A stretch of 64,000 nucleotides of DNA, from assembly GCF_900129235.1 (NCBI RefSeq), contig NZ_FQUV01000001.1, positions 558,001 through 622,000 on the forward strand. The letters run 5' to 3'. This DNA comes from Litoreibacter ascidiaceicola (lineage in GTDB: Bacteria > Pseudomonadota > Alphaproteobacteria > Rhodobacterales > Rhodobacteraceae). Under the pieces are notes generated by a model that had not been told where the DNA came from, searched no databases, and saw only the letters and a program-made list of their open reading frames with translations. A program made the position numbers and the translations under genes. Below, piece by piece: positions 53,776 to 61,049 of the stretch (within the stretch, counting starts at the first letter, position 1; every line of letters begins with the position of its first letter).

Positions 53776-53939
53776 ACACTGCGTGGGATTTACCCATAGG
53801 GACGCGCGATTGCAAGACCGCTAAAGCGATTAATTCCGCTTAAAGTGAAAGTTCGATCCCTGCCCGACCGTGTCCTGCCCCCTTGCCTCACAGCCGCATC
53901 AGGGATACCTCAAGACCCAGCCAAGGCAAAGAGGGTCCA

Positions 53940-54140
53940 ATGGGTATCAACAGCGAAAGCGAAATTGCGGGCAACCTGCAAATCGGTCCGACCACCGACG
54001 GGATGGTGCGCATCTATGTCGAGGCGGACGGTATCGAGTTGCCCTTCGACTTTGACCCCGAAGAGGCCGAGGAAATCGCCGAAGAAATTCGCGCGGCCGC
54101 TCAGGGCGCCCGCGCGATCAACAAAGGCAAGAAGCGCTAG
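53940..54140 (+). CDS. DUF6324-like small acidic protein
   Basis: A 66-residue cytoplasmic protein. A short beta region (GMVRIYVEADGIELPFDFD) is followed by an acidic/alanine helix (PEEAEEIAEEIRAAAQGARA). It fits a Rhodobacteraceae family I remember as DUF6324. The start has GAGGGT upstream. It ends convergently in the VWA gene with a shared CTAG. Function unknown. Confidence 0.75.
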   Translation: MGINSESEIAGNLQIGPTTDGMVRIYVEADGIELPFDFDPEEAEEIAEEIRAAAQGARAINKGKKR

Positions 54141-55435
54141 TTTACGCAAACACCATTGCGGTAGCTGCCCACCGTGCGCACCACTTTGGACGGGGCCGCC
54201 TCTATGCGCCGCCCCGATAGCTCCGAACGCAGCACACGGCTCACCAGATCAGACAGCGCGGTGACGCGGTAGCACGACACCGTCGGCTCCATATGCCCGT
54301 AGCCGACGCCACTGTCGTCGGTCAGGAACATATACCGCCCGCCGGTCTGCACCGCCGCTTGGCGCATCAGGTACTCCGCCTCCGGTCCCACGCCGCTGGC
54401 CCCCAGCCCGAACACCTGCACACCTTTCGCCGCTGCCGTGCGGGCGGCTTGCAGGTAGGCCTTCGCACGGTGGTCATGCTCCGGCGCGTCGGCGACGTGG
54501 ATCATCAACCGCTCGCCCTTGCCATTGCGCCACTGCATGCCAGCAGCCGACGCCAAAGCCCGTGCCGCCGCTTCGGGATAGTCGCCCCCGCCGCCCGCAG
54601 ACTGCGCACGCAGCCAACCCTGCATCTGCGATTGTTTCTTGGTGAACCCGTAATTCTTCACCACATAGGCATCCCCGTCATCGCGGTAGACCACCAAGCC
54701 ATAGCGGATATCGACCCCCGGTGCGGCCCGCTTGGCCTGACGCACGAGGCCCTTTAATTCCTTGGTCAACCACGCCAATTCGTCCGCCATGGACCCCGTT
54801 GTGTCGACAACGAATGCCAGATCCAGAAACTCTGGCGACCACTTCCCGTTAAACGGAAGTTGCACCTGCGCGCGTTGCCCAGTTCTCAGCCGCTGCACCA
54901 TCGGCGCGCCTTGCCCGTCAGGGATCGCGCGCAGCTCCACCTCGCGTAGACGCCCCGCCCCAAGGCTCGCCGGAAAGATCGAGATCATGCCGTCCACGCC
55001 GGAATAACCCGAATAAAACGGCTCTGCAGCACCGGGTTTGCGCAACGTGACACGCACACCGGGGGCCGCTTTGCCATCCGCCCCGCGCAACTGCGCCAAT
55101 ACCGGCGTCGCCAGATTTGCCATCGGCAGCTTTAATTCCTTGCGGGACTTCGCTTGATAGCGGGAAAATGCCGCGAGGTTCAGCGCGTCGTCAATGTCGC
55201 CTGCCGTAATCACACCACGTCGCGCAGCACCTTGATGGGACGGCACAGGAACCGGCAGCGGTCTTGGGGCAATCGTCGTGCTGACCTTGGCACTTGGGGC
55301 GGCTTCGGCTGAGACCGATGGCTCCGCCAAGACCGGCTCTACGATCACAACTTCTTCCTCAATTCCTCCGGCGCAGGCGGCCAGAAATGTTGCAGCCAAA
55401 AGGGCTGCGCGGGGGGCTGAAAATATCTTGGTCAT
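54137..55435 (-). CDS. von Willebrand factor A domain lipoprotein
   Basis: A 432-residue lipoprotein with a signal peptide and lipobox (LAAC, Cys21). The mature start is GGIEEEVVIVEPVLAEPS, followed by a low-complexity linker. A region ~100-190 includes a transthyretin-like ADGKAAPGVRVTLRKPG segment. A VWA domain (~205-400) has the MIDAS motif DTTGSMADE. It is probably envelope-anchored and binds a protein through a metal ion. The mature N-terminal motif is shared with two small lipoproteins. It is divergent from the DUF6502 gene across two copies of a palindrome. Confidence 0.87.
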   Translation of the reverse strand: MTKIFSAPRAALLAATFLAACAGGIEEEVVIVEPVLAEPSVSAEAAPSAKVSTTIAPRPLPVPVPSHQGAARRGVITAGDIDDALNLAAFSRYQAKSRKELKLPMANLATPVLAQLRGADGKAAPGVRVTLRKPGAAEPFYSGYSGVDGMISIFPASLGAGRLREVELRAIPDGQGAPMVQRLRTGQRAQVQLPFNGKWSPEFLDLAFVVDTTGSMADELAWLTKELKGLVRQAKRAAPGVDIRYGLVVYRDDGDAYVVKNYGFTKKQSQMQGWLRAQSAGGGGDYPEAAARALASAAGMQWRNGKGERLMIHVADAPEHDHRAKAYLQAARTAAAKGVQVFGLGASGVGPEAEYLMRQAAVQTGGRYMFLTDDSGVGYGHMEPTVSCYRVTALSDLVSRVLRSELSGRRIEAAPSKVVRTVGSYRNGVCVN

Positions 55436-55450
55436 GGGGGTACTCCATTT

Positions 55451-55518
55451 AATGTGTATTTTGCACATATTTCAAATCCACTTGCTCCCGTCAAGAAAAA
55501 TGTGCATATTGCGCATAT
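55451..55518. promoter_or_regulatory. Duplicated palindrome in the VWA/DUF6502 divergent promoter
   Basis: AATGTGTATTTTGCACATAT (55451-55470) and AATGTGCATATTGCGCATAT (55499-55518) are 17/20 identical, 48 bp apart, and each is an imperfect palindrome (consensus ATGTGYAWNTTGCRCAT). The first lies 16 bp before the VWA start; the second covers the DUF6502 start codon. TTGCTC (55482) and CATATT (55505), 17 bp apart, would start DUF6502 transcription at its ATG. That gene has no ribosome-binding site, so its mRNA may be leaderless. Confidence 0.6.
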
Positions 55519-56263
55519 GCTGGATATACTCGATGCCCTCCTCGCCCCCTTCGCCCGCCTGATGGTGGCGCTTGGCGTGCCGTTCCCCGATCTGGCGGAG
55601 CGCCTGAAGGCGCATTACGTCGAGGCCGCGCGCAAGACTTGCGACGGCAAACCCACCGACAGCCGCCTGTCCGTGATGACCGGATTGCAGCGCCGCGACG
55701 TGGCGCGGCTGCGGGACTTCCACCCGAACGAGCCGCGTCTGACGCACCTGTCGCGCCTCGTCTCGCTGTGGCAGACTGAAGACGACTACGCAGGCAAGCC
55801 CCTGCCCAAAAGCGGCCCCGCCCCGTCCTTCGAGGCACTGGCATGGGAGGTCCGCCGCGACGTCCACCCGCGCACGATGTTGGACACATTGCTGGCCGCT
55901 GGCACCGTTTTGGTGGAGGGGGAAACGGTCACCTTGCTGGAAACGTCCTATCAACCACTGGCCGGATCCGAGGATCAGATGGCTTACCTCGCCCGCAACA
56001 TGGGCGACCATTTAAGCGCGGCCACCACCAACATCACCTCCGACGCAGCCCCGTTCTTTGAGCGCGCGGTGCATTACGCGGCGCTGTCACCCGCGCAGGT
56101 CGCGGCATTGGAACAACAGTTCCGCGAGGGCCAGATGGCATTGCTGGAACAGATCAACAAAGAGGCCGCCGCGATGAAGGCCTTGCCTTCCGACGCACCC
56201 ACCCCCAAATTGGCCGTCAGGTTCCGCGCAGGCGGATATTTCTACCACGAGGACGTGACATGA
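55517..56263 (+). CDS. DUF6502-like protein, possible DNA-binding regulator
   Basis: A 248-residue cytoplasmic protein that matches DUF6502 as I remember it. The N-terminal region (residues ~1-65) contains DSRLSVMTGLQRRDVARLRD, which looks like a helix-turn-helix. The C-terminal ~150 residues are helical and unassigned. It lacks a Shine-Dalgarno sequence and probably starts leaderless. The duplicated palindrome over its own start suggests autoregulation and control of the divergent VWA gene. It ends ATGA-coupled to a tiny lipoprotein gene. Confidence 0.75.
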   Translation: MLDILDALLAPFARLMVALGVPFPDLAERLKAHYVEAARKTCDGKPTDSRLSVMTGLQRRDVARLRDFHPNEPRLTHLSRLVSLWQTEDDYAGKPLPKSGPAPSFEALAWEVRRDVHPRTMLDTLLAAGTVLVEGETVTLLETSYQPLAGSEDQMAYLARNMGDHLSAATTNITSDAAPFFERAVHYAALSPAQVAALEQQFREGQMALLEQINKEAAAMKALPSDAPTPKLAVRFRAGGYFYHEDVT

Positions 56264-56457
56264 GGCGGATTGCAGCGGCGGTTTTGGCACTGGCTTTGAC
56301 AGCCTGCGCGATGCCGGAAGAAGAGGTCGTCATTGTCGAGCCGGTCATGGCTGAACCCTCTGCAGTCGAAGCCTCGCCCGCCCCGAATTCAAAGCTGGAA
56401 GCCTGCGTTCCGGGGGAGGATGACGGTATCGGTGGCACGGGATGCGCGGTCGATTGA
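56260..56457 (+). CDS. 65-residue lipoprotein with EEEVVIVEPV motif
   Basis: A small lipoprotein with signal peptide and lipobox LTAC (Cys16). The mature start is AMPEEEVVIVEPVMAEPSAV, and the C-terminus has two cysteines (EACVPGED ... GTGCAVD), which could pair. The motif is nearly identical to the mature N-terminus of the VWA lipoprotein two genes away and to the 43-residue lipoprotein at 31 kb. Its start overlaps the DUF6502 stop. Function unknown. Confidence 0.8.
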   Translation: MRRIAAAVLALALTACAMPEEEVVIVEPVMAEPSAVEASPAPNSKLEACVPGEDDGIGGTGCAVD

Positions 56458-56469
56458 GCGCCCCGACAG

Positions 56470-56487
56470 GGTAACCCATGGGTTACC
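56470..56487. repeat. Perfect 18-bp palindrome
   Basis: GGTAACCCATGGGTTACC is a perfect palindrome 13 bp after the small lipoprotein gene, in the convergent gap before mmcB. It could form a cruciform or hairpin, or be a protein site; there is no T-run. Confidence 0.5.
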
Positions 56488-56573
56488 TCCAGCCGTTGCG
56501 TGTTAACTCTTTTTGTGAATGAGATCAGACCAAAGCACCGAACGCTTTTACACCTGTTTTCAAAGGGTTAATT

Positions 56574-56610
56574 TAATCAAATCAAATTCACGCGGATCTT
56601 GATTTGATTA
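56574..56610. repeat. 12-bp AT-rich inverted repeat at the mmcB 3' end
   Basis: TAATCAAATCAA and TTGATTTGATTA form a perfect 12-bp inverted repeat with a 13-nt loop. The right arm includes the mmcB stop codon. It is too AT-rich for a classical terminator, but it is the best transcript end signal between the two convergent genes. Confidence 0.6.
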
Positions 56611-57063
56611 GCTTGACCGTCTCAGATCAGGGTCGCGCATCAGGTTCAACCGCAGCGCCGCAACCCGCCCGAACTTCTGGACAATCACCTTGCGCCGCGC
56701 CCCCGCCAGCTTGTCCTCCGGCGACATGCGGATGATCTCCGCGTCGTAGGCATCCGCGATGATCAGTCCGGTGCCGTCAGGCAAAAGGTCGGTCGGGAAG
56801 TTCTCGTCGACCGCCCAAAAATAGCGGTCGCACCAGTCCAGATACCCCTCCCACTTGCTGTCCGACATAAAATCCGCGCGCGAGGATTTGCACTCCACCA
56901 CCCACAACTCGCCTTTGGGGCCAAGCCCCATCACGTCGACCCGCTTGCCGCGCTCGGGCACAAATTCCTCAAGGCAGGCGAACCCGTGCGAGGTCAGATG
57001 GCGTGCAACACCACGCGCCAGAAGCTGGCCGGGTTGGAGCGGAAGTGTCAGGTCATCAGGCAT
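56608..57063 (-). CDS. MmcB family DNA repair protein
   Basis: A 151-residue nuclease-like protein of the MmcB group. The pattern KRVDVMGLGPKGELWVVECKSSRADF, with the D...ExK residues, is of PD-(D/E)xK type. In Caulobacter, mmcB is an SOS-regulated gene needed for damage tolerance with the ImuB/DnaE2 mutasome. The start MPDDLTLPLQ was chosen because the upstream frame overlaps the divergent arsR promoter. Confidence 0.85.
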   Translation of the reverse strand: MPDDLTLPLQPGQLLARGVARHLTSHGFACLEEFVPERGKRVDVMGLGPKGELWVVECKSSRADFMSDSKWEGYLDWCDRYFWAVDENFPTDLLPDGTGLIIADAYDAEIIRMSPEDKLAGARRKVIVQKFGRVAALRLNLMRDPDLRRSS

Positions 57064-57112
57064 ATTCAGAATGTGAACAAAAGGTAAACAAAAATCAAGT
57101 GTGAGAATTACC

Positions 57113-57162
57113 TTGACGTGATACCAAATGGTTTCATATATAAATGATACCAAACGGTACCA
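57113..57162 (+). promoter_or_regulatory. Promoter and tandem operators of the ArsR gene
   Basis: TTGACG (57113) and ATATAT (57136) are separated by 17 bp. That spacer is filled exactly by operator 1, TGATACCAAATGGTTTCA (57119-57136, palindrome TGAnACCAnnTGGTnTCA). Operator 2, TGATACCAAACGGTACCA (57145-57162), lies 26 bp on, over the transcription start. Binding of the ArsR protein would block polymerase directly. Confidence 0.7.
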
Positions 57163-57178
57163 CTTCTGAGGTCACTCC

Positions 57179-57502
57179 ATGATAACCGAACAACCCACCT
57201 TCAAAGCACTGGCAGACCCGACGCGGCGCGAAATCCTGCGCCAGCTTGCAGACAGCGACATGACCATCGCGCAAGTCAGCAACAATTTCGACATGACCCG
57301 CGCCGCCGTCAAAAAGCACCTGACCGTGCTGAGCGACGGTGGCCTTATCACCGTGCGCACCCGAGGACGCGAGCGGGTGAACGCCCTGAACCCAGAAGGC
57401 TTCGCCCCCGTGCGCGACTGGCTCGTCTTCTTCGAGCAGTTCTGGGACGACCGCCTCACAGATTTGAAATCCGCCATTGAAAAGAACCAACCCAATGACT
57501 GA
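57179..57502 (+). CDS. ArsR family winged-helix repressor
   Basis: A 107-residue regulator: FKALADPTRREILRQLADSDM at the N-terminus, the recognition helix MTRAAVKKHLTVLSDGGLI, and the wing RTRGRERVNAL. No metal-binding cysteine pair is present. It belongs to the subgroup that pairs with AHSA1/SRPBCC proteins (SdpR-like). It overlaps the downstream SRPBCC gene by 8 bp. Two operators in its promoter point to autorepression. Confidence 0.93.
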   Translation: MITEQPTFKALADPTRREILRQLADSDMTIAQVSNNFDMTRAAVKKHLTVLSDGGLITVRTRGRERVNALNPEGFAPVRDWLVFFEQFWDDRLTDLKSAIEKNQPND

Positions 57503-57911
57503 CACCATCATTCAAAAATCCATCTACCTGCGTGCAACCAAGGCCGAAGTTTGGGACTACCTGACAGAACCGAACAAGCTGGCGATCTGGTTCCACAAAC
57601 CCAAAGTGGCGCTGGCGGACGGGCAGGACTACGCGATGTTCGGCACCGAAAGCGGCGACAAGCTGATGTGGGGCAAGGTCAACGAAGCCCGCCCGCATGA
57701 CTATTTGGAATACACCTTCACCATCGCGCCGATGGGAGATGCAACCAGCACCGTCAAATGGACGTTGGAGGATGTCGCGGGTGGTACTCGCCTGTCACTG
57801 GAGCACACAGGCCTGCCGCAAGGCGCCGAGGCTTTCGGTCTGACACTCGCACTTGATAAAGGTTGGGACGAGCATCTGGGACGGATGCGCGCGGATGCCC
57901 ACGCGGAATAA
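57495..57911 (+). CDS. SRPBCC/AHSA1 domain protein
   Basis: A 138-residue START-like hydrophobic-ligand fold (SIYLRATKAEVWDYLTEPNKLAIWF at the start, LEHTGLPQGAEAFGL ... LDKGWDEHLGRMR at the end). Family members bind lipophilic molecules. ArsR-AHSA1 pairs are common, with the ArsR controlling the pair. The substrate is unknown. Confidence 0.92.
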   Translation: MTDTIIQKSIYLRATKAEVWDYLTEPNKLAIWFHKPKVALADGQDYAMFGTESGDKLMWGKVNEARPHDYLEYTFTIAPMGDATSTVKWTLEDVAGGTRLSLEHTGLPQGAEAFGLTLALDKGWDEHLGRMRADAHAE

Positions 57912-57913
57912 CC

Positions 57914-58348
57914 CTAGCGCGCGGCGGTGGTGTAGTTGGCCTTCATATGGGTCACACCGTCGCGCACGAGTTCCTCTAAGACGTCCATGTCGATATCGGC
58001 CAGCTTGTTGATATTGAGGCAGGATTTGCCGTGCTTGACCTTGCCCAGCCGCGACAAAGGCTCTGACAGGTCGCGGTAGCCGGGCAGGATGTAGACGGAG
58101 GTGTAGCTTTTGCGGGGGCTAAAGCCGGTGATCAAGAAATCGCCTTCCCGCCCGCTTTCATATTTGTAGTGGTACCGCCCGAAGCCCACAATCGCTGGTC
58201 CCCACATTTGCGCGGGCCAACCGGTGATGCGGGTGAAGAACGGCAGCAACACCTCGGCGTCGGCGCGGCGTTGGGGATGCTCGACAGCAGCAATCATCGC
58301 CGCCGGGTCAACGGCCTCCGGTTTGGTCTTGTTTTCCGAATTTGCCAT
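57914..58348 (-). CDS. DUF1801 domain protein
   Basis: A 144-residue protein of the YdhG/DUF1801 type: HPQRRADAEVLLPFFTRITG and MWGPAIVGFGRYHYKYESG, then FSPRKSYTSVYILPGY and KHGKSCLNINKLADID. Function is not established. The start MANSENKTK was chosen because the longer frame runs into the structured RNA candidate upstream. It ends 2 bp from the convergent SRPBCC gene. Confidence 0.88.
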   Translation of the reverse strand: MANSENKTKPEAVDPAAMIAAVEHPQRRADAEVLLPFFTRITGWPAQMWGPAIVGFGRYHYKYESGREGDFLITGFSPRKSYTSVYILPGYRDLSEPLSRLGKVKHGKSCLNINKLADIDMDVLEELVRDGVTHMKANYTTAAR

Positions 58349-58390
58349 GGGCTGCCCCTTGCTTTGCAGACCAAGCAGGCCTATCTGCAT

Positions 58391-58557
58391 GAGTGACGGT
58401 TCTGCCCTCCTCGTAATATGGAGGCTACATTCCAGCTGCCTTAAGCAATTCCTCGGGAGCTGGCTCTGTCTGGACCCTGGTTCAGTTACCTGGTGCCCAC
58501 CTGTACATACAGGTCTGCGGGAATAAGCGTCCCACGGTTGTGGTGGTTCCGTCACCT
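58391..58557 (+). ncRNA. Structured RNA candidate, possibly 6S RNA
   Basis: A ~165-nt segment closes on itself: GTGACGG-TT-CTGCC at the 5' end pairs with GGTGG-TT-CCGTCAC at the 3' end (12 bp). Inside are hairpins CCTCC/GGAGG, CCAGCT/AGCTGG, ACCTGT/ACAGGT and GGGA/TCCC. TTGCTT-N16-CTATCT (58359-58386) would start transcription just before the first base. Size, closing stem and 3'-side hairpin resemble 6S RNA, but I cannot fold or search it, and the usual ygfA neighbour is absent. It lacks the SRP RNA tip (GGAAGGAAGCAGCC-like). Confidence 0.5.
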
Positions 58558-58849
58558 ACCCCCGATCATGTACCCGAATAGCGACCATTTCGCCATTGCG
58601 AGGCGGGGTCAGGTCGTTGTTATCCTCGGGGTCGGCCATCCCCATGATCGCGCGACCCATCTGGACCGACGCGAAGGTGATCATGAAAAACACCGTCATG
58701 ATGCCAGCCGCCAACGGTCCGTCCGCGGTCTCCAGCACCAGATGCCGCAACCCTGCAACATTCGACCAGATCAAAAGACCCGAAAAGAACGCCCCTGCCA
58801 GTGCGCCACCAAGGGCGTTGCGAAATAGAAATTTGATGAGCTTGGGCAT
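58556..58849 (-). CDS. Hypothetical small membrane protein
   Basis: A 97-residue protein with two hydrophobic helices (residues ~12-30 and ~47-68) and a charged C-terminus (ADPEDNNDLTPPR). No family recognised. It is well-coded and stands alone on its strand; its last bases touch the end of the RNA candidate on the opposite strand. Confidence 0.65.
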   Translation of the reverse strand: MPKLIKFLFRNALGGALAGAFFSGLLIWSNVAGLRHLVLETADGPLAAGIMTVFFMITFASVQMGRAIMGMADPEDNNDLTPPRNGEMVAIRVHDRG

Positions 58850-58979
58850 GACGATCCGCCGTGAGTCGCGTTACTTCATTATGATACACCCGATCGGGGT
58901 GCAGGATCAAAGCGGAACGCTGGACTTAACGTCCTGCCACGCTAATTGAGCTGTGAACCGCCGACAAATGGAGCCCCCA

Positions 58980-59474
58980 ATGTCCCGCCTCGCCCTTGTT
59001 TTCGCTTTATGCGCCCCCCTTTCTGCCATGGCCCAGATTGACGCCCGTTTCGTAGAAGGGGCCCCGAAGGATACGTTCACCTTCGTAAATTCCGGATGCG
59101 CTTTGGGGGCAGCGACGGTGGTGCTGGACATGACAGGCAGCGCGGGCGGATTGATCTTCGACACCGAAGGCGGCGGCGCAGGCGTCGAGGTGTTTCAGCC
59201 CTTTGAAAGCGTCAGCGGCGACGTGGCCTCGGTCACTGTCAGCGACGGGGCGGACGTGCTGAGCCTATCAGTATCAGACTGGCCTGAGGGCGCGGAGATC
59301 AGCTTCACCATCGACGTGGATGACGTGCTGCGCCATGGCGACCTGGGCCAGACGCAAGTGTCTGGCGGCGAGATCGCAGGGGCAGAGGTGCGGATCAACG
59401 CAGGTGGGGCTTCCGGCTTCGCAGTGTTCGACAATACCCGACGCGCCACAATACGCGGGTTTTGCGGGGCTTAA
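58980..59474 (+). CDS. Exported beta-rich protein, function unknown
   Basis: A 164-residue secreted protein with signal peptide MSRLALVFALCAPLSAMA and a mature part rich in beta strands and Asp/Gly/Val. Two cysteines (SGCALG near the start and the final FCGA) could form a disulfide linking both ends. From memory, similar roseobacter proteins are annotated after sponge aggregation factors; I would not infer function from that. The start has no strong ribosome-binding site (GGAG 9 bp upstream). Confidence 0.75.
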   Translation: MSRLALVFALCAPLSAMAQIDARFVEGAPKDTFTFVNSGCALGAATVVLDMTGSAGGLIFDTEGGGAGVEVFQPFESVSGDVASVTVSDGADVLSLSVSDWPEGAEISFTIDVDDVLRHGDLGQTQVSGGEIAGAEVRINAGGASGFAVFDNTRRATIRGFCGA

Positions 59475-60355
59475 CCCAGCATTTTGGCCAAGTGATCGAA
59501 GACCAGCCGGATGCGGCTGCTGGTGATCAGCTCGCGATGACTGACCAGCCATGTCGGGAAACTGACCGGTGGCAAACCCGGCATTACACGCACAATATCG
59601 GGCGTCAGGGCGGCAACATGCTCGGACATCACCCCGATCCCAAGCCCCTGACGAACCATGTGCCAGCCCACCACGCCACTATCTGAATGATACCGGATAT
59701 TGTCGCGGGTCAGCGGCAGGCCCATGGCGACGAAATGCGGAAGCATCTCGTCCGGCGCGCCGTAGCCGATGAAATTGGCGGCTTTCAGATCGTCCACCAC
59801 CTTGGGGTTGCCAACGCGCGCCAGATAGTCCGGCGTCGCGTAGAGATAGGCATCGCTGTCCGCCAGTTTGCGCGCGATCAGCTCCGGCTGTTCAGGCCGG
59901 ATATGGCGCAAGGCAATGTCGGCGTCGCGGCGCAACAGGTCCGAGATGGCGTTGGAGGAGACAACCTCGACCTCGATCCCCGGCGCGCGGTCCCGCAGTT
60001 GGGCGATGACCGGCGGCAACTGGTAGGCCGAGAGCACATCGCTGGCGCTGATACGCACCAGACCTTCAATGCTTTGCGACTGGCCGGACGCGGCAAGCGA
60101 GATGCGGTTGGCGGCCTCGCCCATGGCGCGGACGTGATCGACCAGTTGCGCGCCCGATGTGGTCAGGGTCAGCGAACGGCCAACCCGCTCAAACAAGGTC
60201 ACCCCGATGGCCTCTTCCAGCGCAGCAACCTGGCGGCCCAGCGTGGGCTGCGTTTGACCCGTTGCGCGGGCGGCGGCGGAGAGCGAGCCTTCCTCGACCG
60301 TCGCAAGGAAAGCGCGGACATGGTTCCAGTCAAAGGAGATGGCATTCCAATTCAT
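59471..60355 (-). CDS. LysR family transcriptional regulator
   Basis: A 294-residue LysR regulator. The N-terminal winged helix-turn-helix (residues ~10-65) reads FDWNHVRAFLATVEEGSLSA with GRQVAALEEAIGVTLFER. A periplasmic-binding-like effector domain follows. It is divergent from the methyltransferase gene with an 88-bp gap, so that gene is the natural first candidate target. Confidence 0.93.
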   Translation of the reverse strand: MNWNAISFDWNHVRAFLATVEEGSLSAAARATGQTQPTLGRQVAALEEAIGVTLFERVGRSLTLTTSGAQLVDHVRAMGEAANRISLAASGQSQSIEGLVRISASDVLSAYQLPPVIAQLRDRAPGIEVEVVSSNAISDLLRRDADIALRHIRPEQPELIARKLADSDAYLYATPDYLARVGNPKVVDDLKAANFIGYGAPDEMLPHFVAMGLPLTRDNIRYHSDSGVVGWHMVRQGLGIGVMSEHVAALTPDIVRVMPGLPPVSFPTWLVSHRELITSSRIRLVFDHLAKMLG

Positions 60356-60443
60356 GCATTTATGTATAGGTGATCGCCAAAATTAGGCAATTTCTATATG
60401 ACTTGCGCATATGTATGACGTCCCCAAGCAATGGAGGCACATC

Positions 60444-61049
60444 ATGACACCTGCAAAATTTTGGGACGGCGTGGCGGAGAAATACGCCAAGATGGCGATC
60501 CGCAACCCCGAGCAATATCACCTGTCACTGGAGCGCACGCGCTCCTACCTGCGCGAGAGCGACCGGGTGCTGGAACTGGGCTGCGGCACAGGCTCGACCG
60601 CGTTGCTGCTGGCCCCGAGCGTCGCGCTTTATACCGGCTCCGACGTGTCCCCGAAGATGATCGCGATCGCTAAGGACAAGCTGGTGGAGGCGGGTCAAAG
60701 CAATCTGGATTTCATTGTGGCGGATGCGGATAGCGACGCGCTTGGCACGGCTTATGACGCGGTCATGGCCTATAACCTGCTGCATCTGGTCGATAATTTG
60801 CCCACCACGCTGGGTCATATCCATTCGATCACGCGCGAAGGCGGTTTACTGATCACCAAGACTCCGTGCCTTGGCTCCAAGAAGTGGTTGTTCGCACCAT
60901 TGCTTTGGGTGATGCAGCTCTTTGGCAAAGCCCCCGACGTGCTGCTGATCAAACCTGCCTATCTGGAACAGTCAATTACCGATGCGGGCTACGAGATCAT
61001 TGAGGCCGAAGACTATGGCAGCCGATATATCGTGGCGCGAAAAGCCTAA
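60444..61049 (+). CDS. Class I SAM-dependent methyltransferase
   Basis: A 201-residue methyltransferase with motif I VLELGCGTGSTALLLAP, the acidic end of strand 2 (TGSDVSPKMI) and the motif DAVMAYNLLHLV. It fits the UbiE/small-molecule group; the substrate is unknown. The ATG at MTPAKFW has GGAGG 6 bp before it, which decides the start over an upstream ATG. It overlaps the convergent nusB end by 4 bp and is divergent from a LysR gene. Confidence 0.9.
   Translation: MTPAKFWDGVAEKYAKMAIRNPEQYHLSLERTRSYLRESDRVLELGCGTGSTALLLAPSVALYTGSDVSPKMIAIAKDKLVEAGQSNLDFIVADADSDALGTAYDAVMAYNLLHLVDNLPTTLGHIHSITREGGLLITKTPCLGSKKWLFAPLLWVMQLFGKAPDVLLIKPAYLEQSITDAGYEIIEAEDYGSRYIVARKA

Noticed and set aside
53883-53939. 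Upstream start for the DUF6324-like gene
   Set aside because: The extra 19 residues precede the family start and lack a ribosome-binding site; GAGGGT supports the ATG at 53940.
58391-58557. SRP (4.5S) RNA or tmRNA as identity of the structured RNA
   Set aside because: The conserved SRP apical loop and the tmRNA acceptor/T-arm sequences are not present on either strand.
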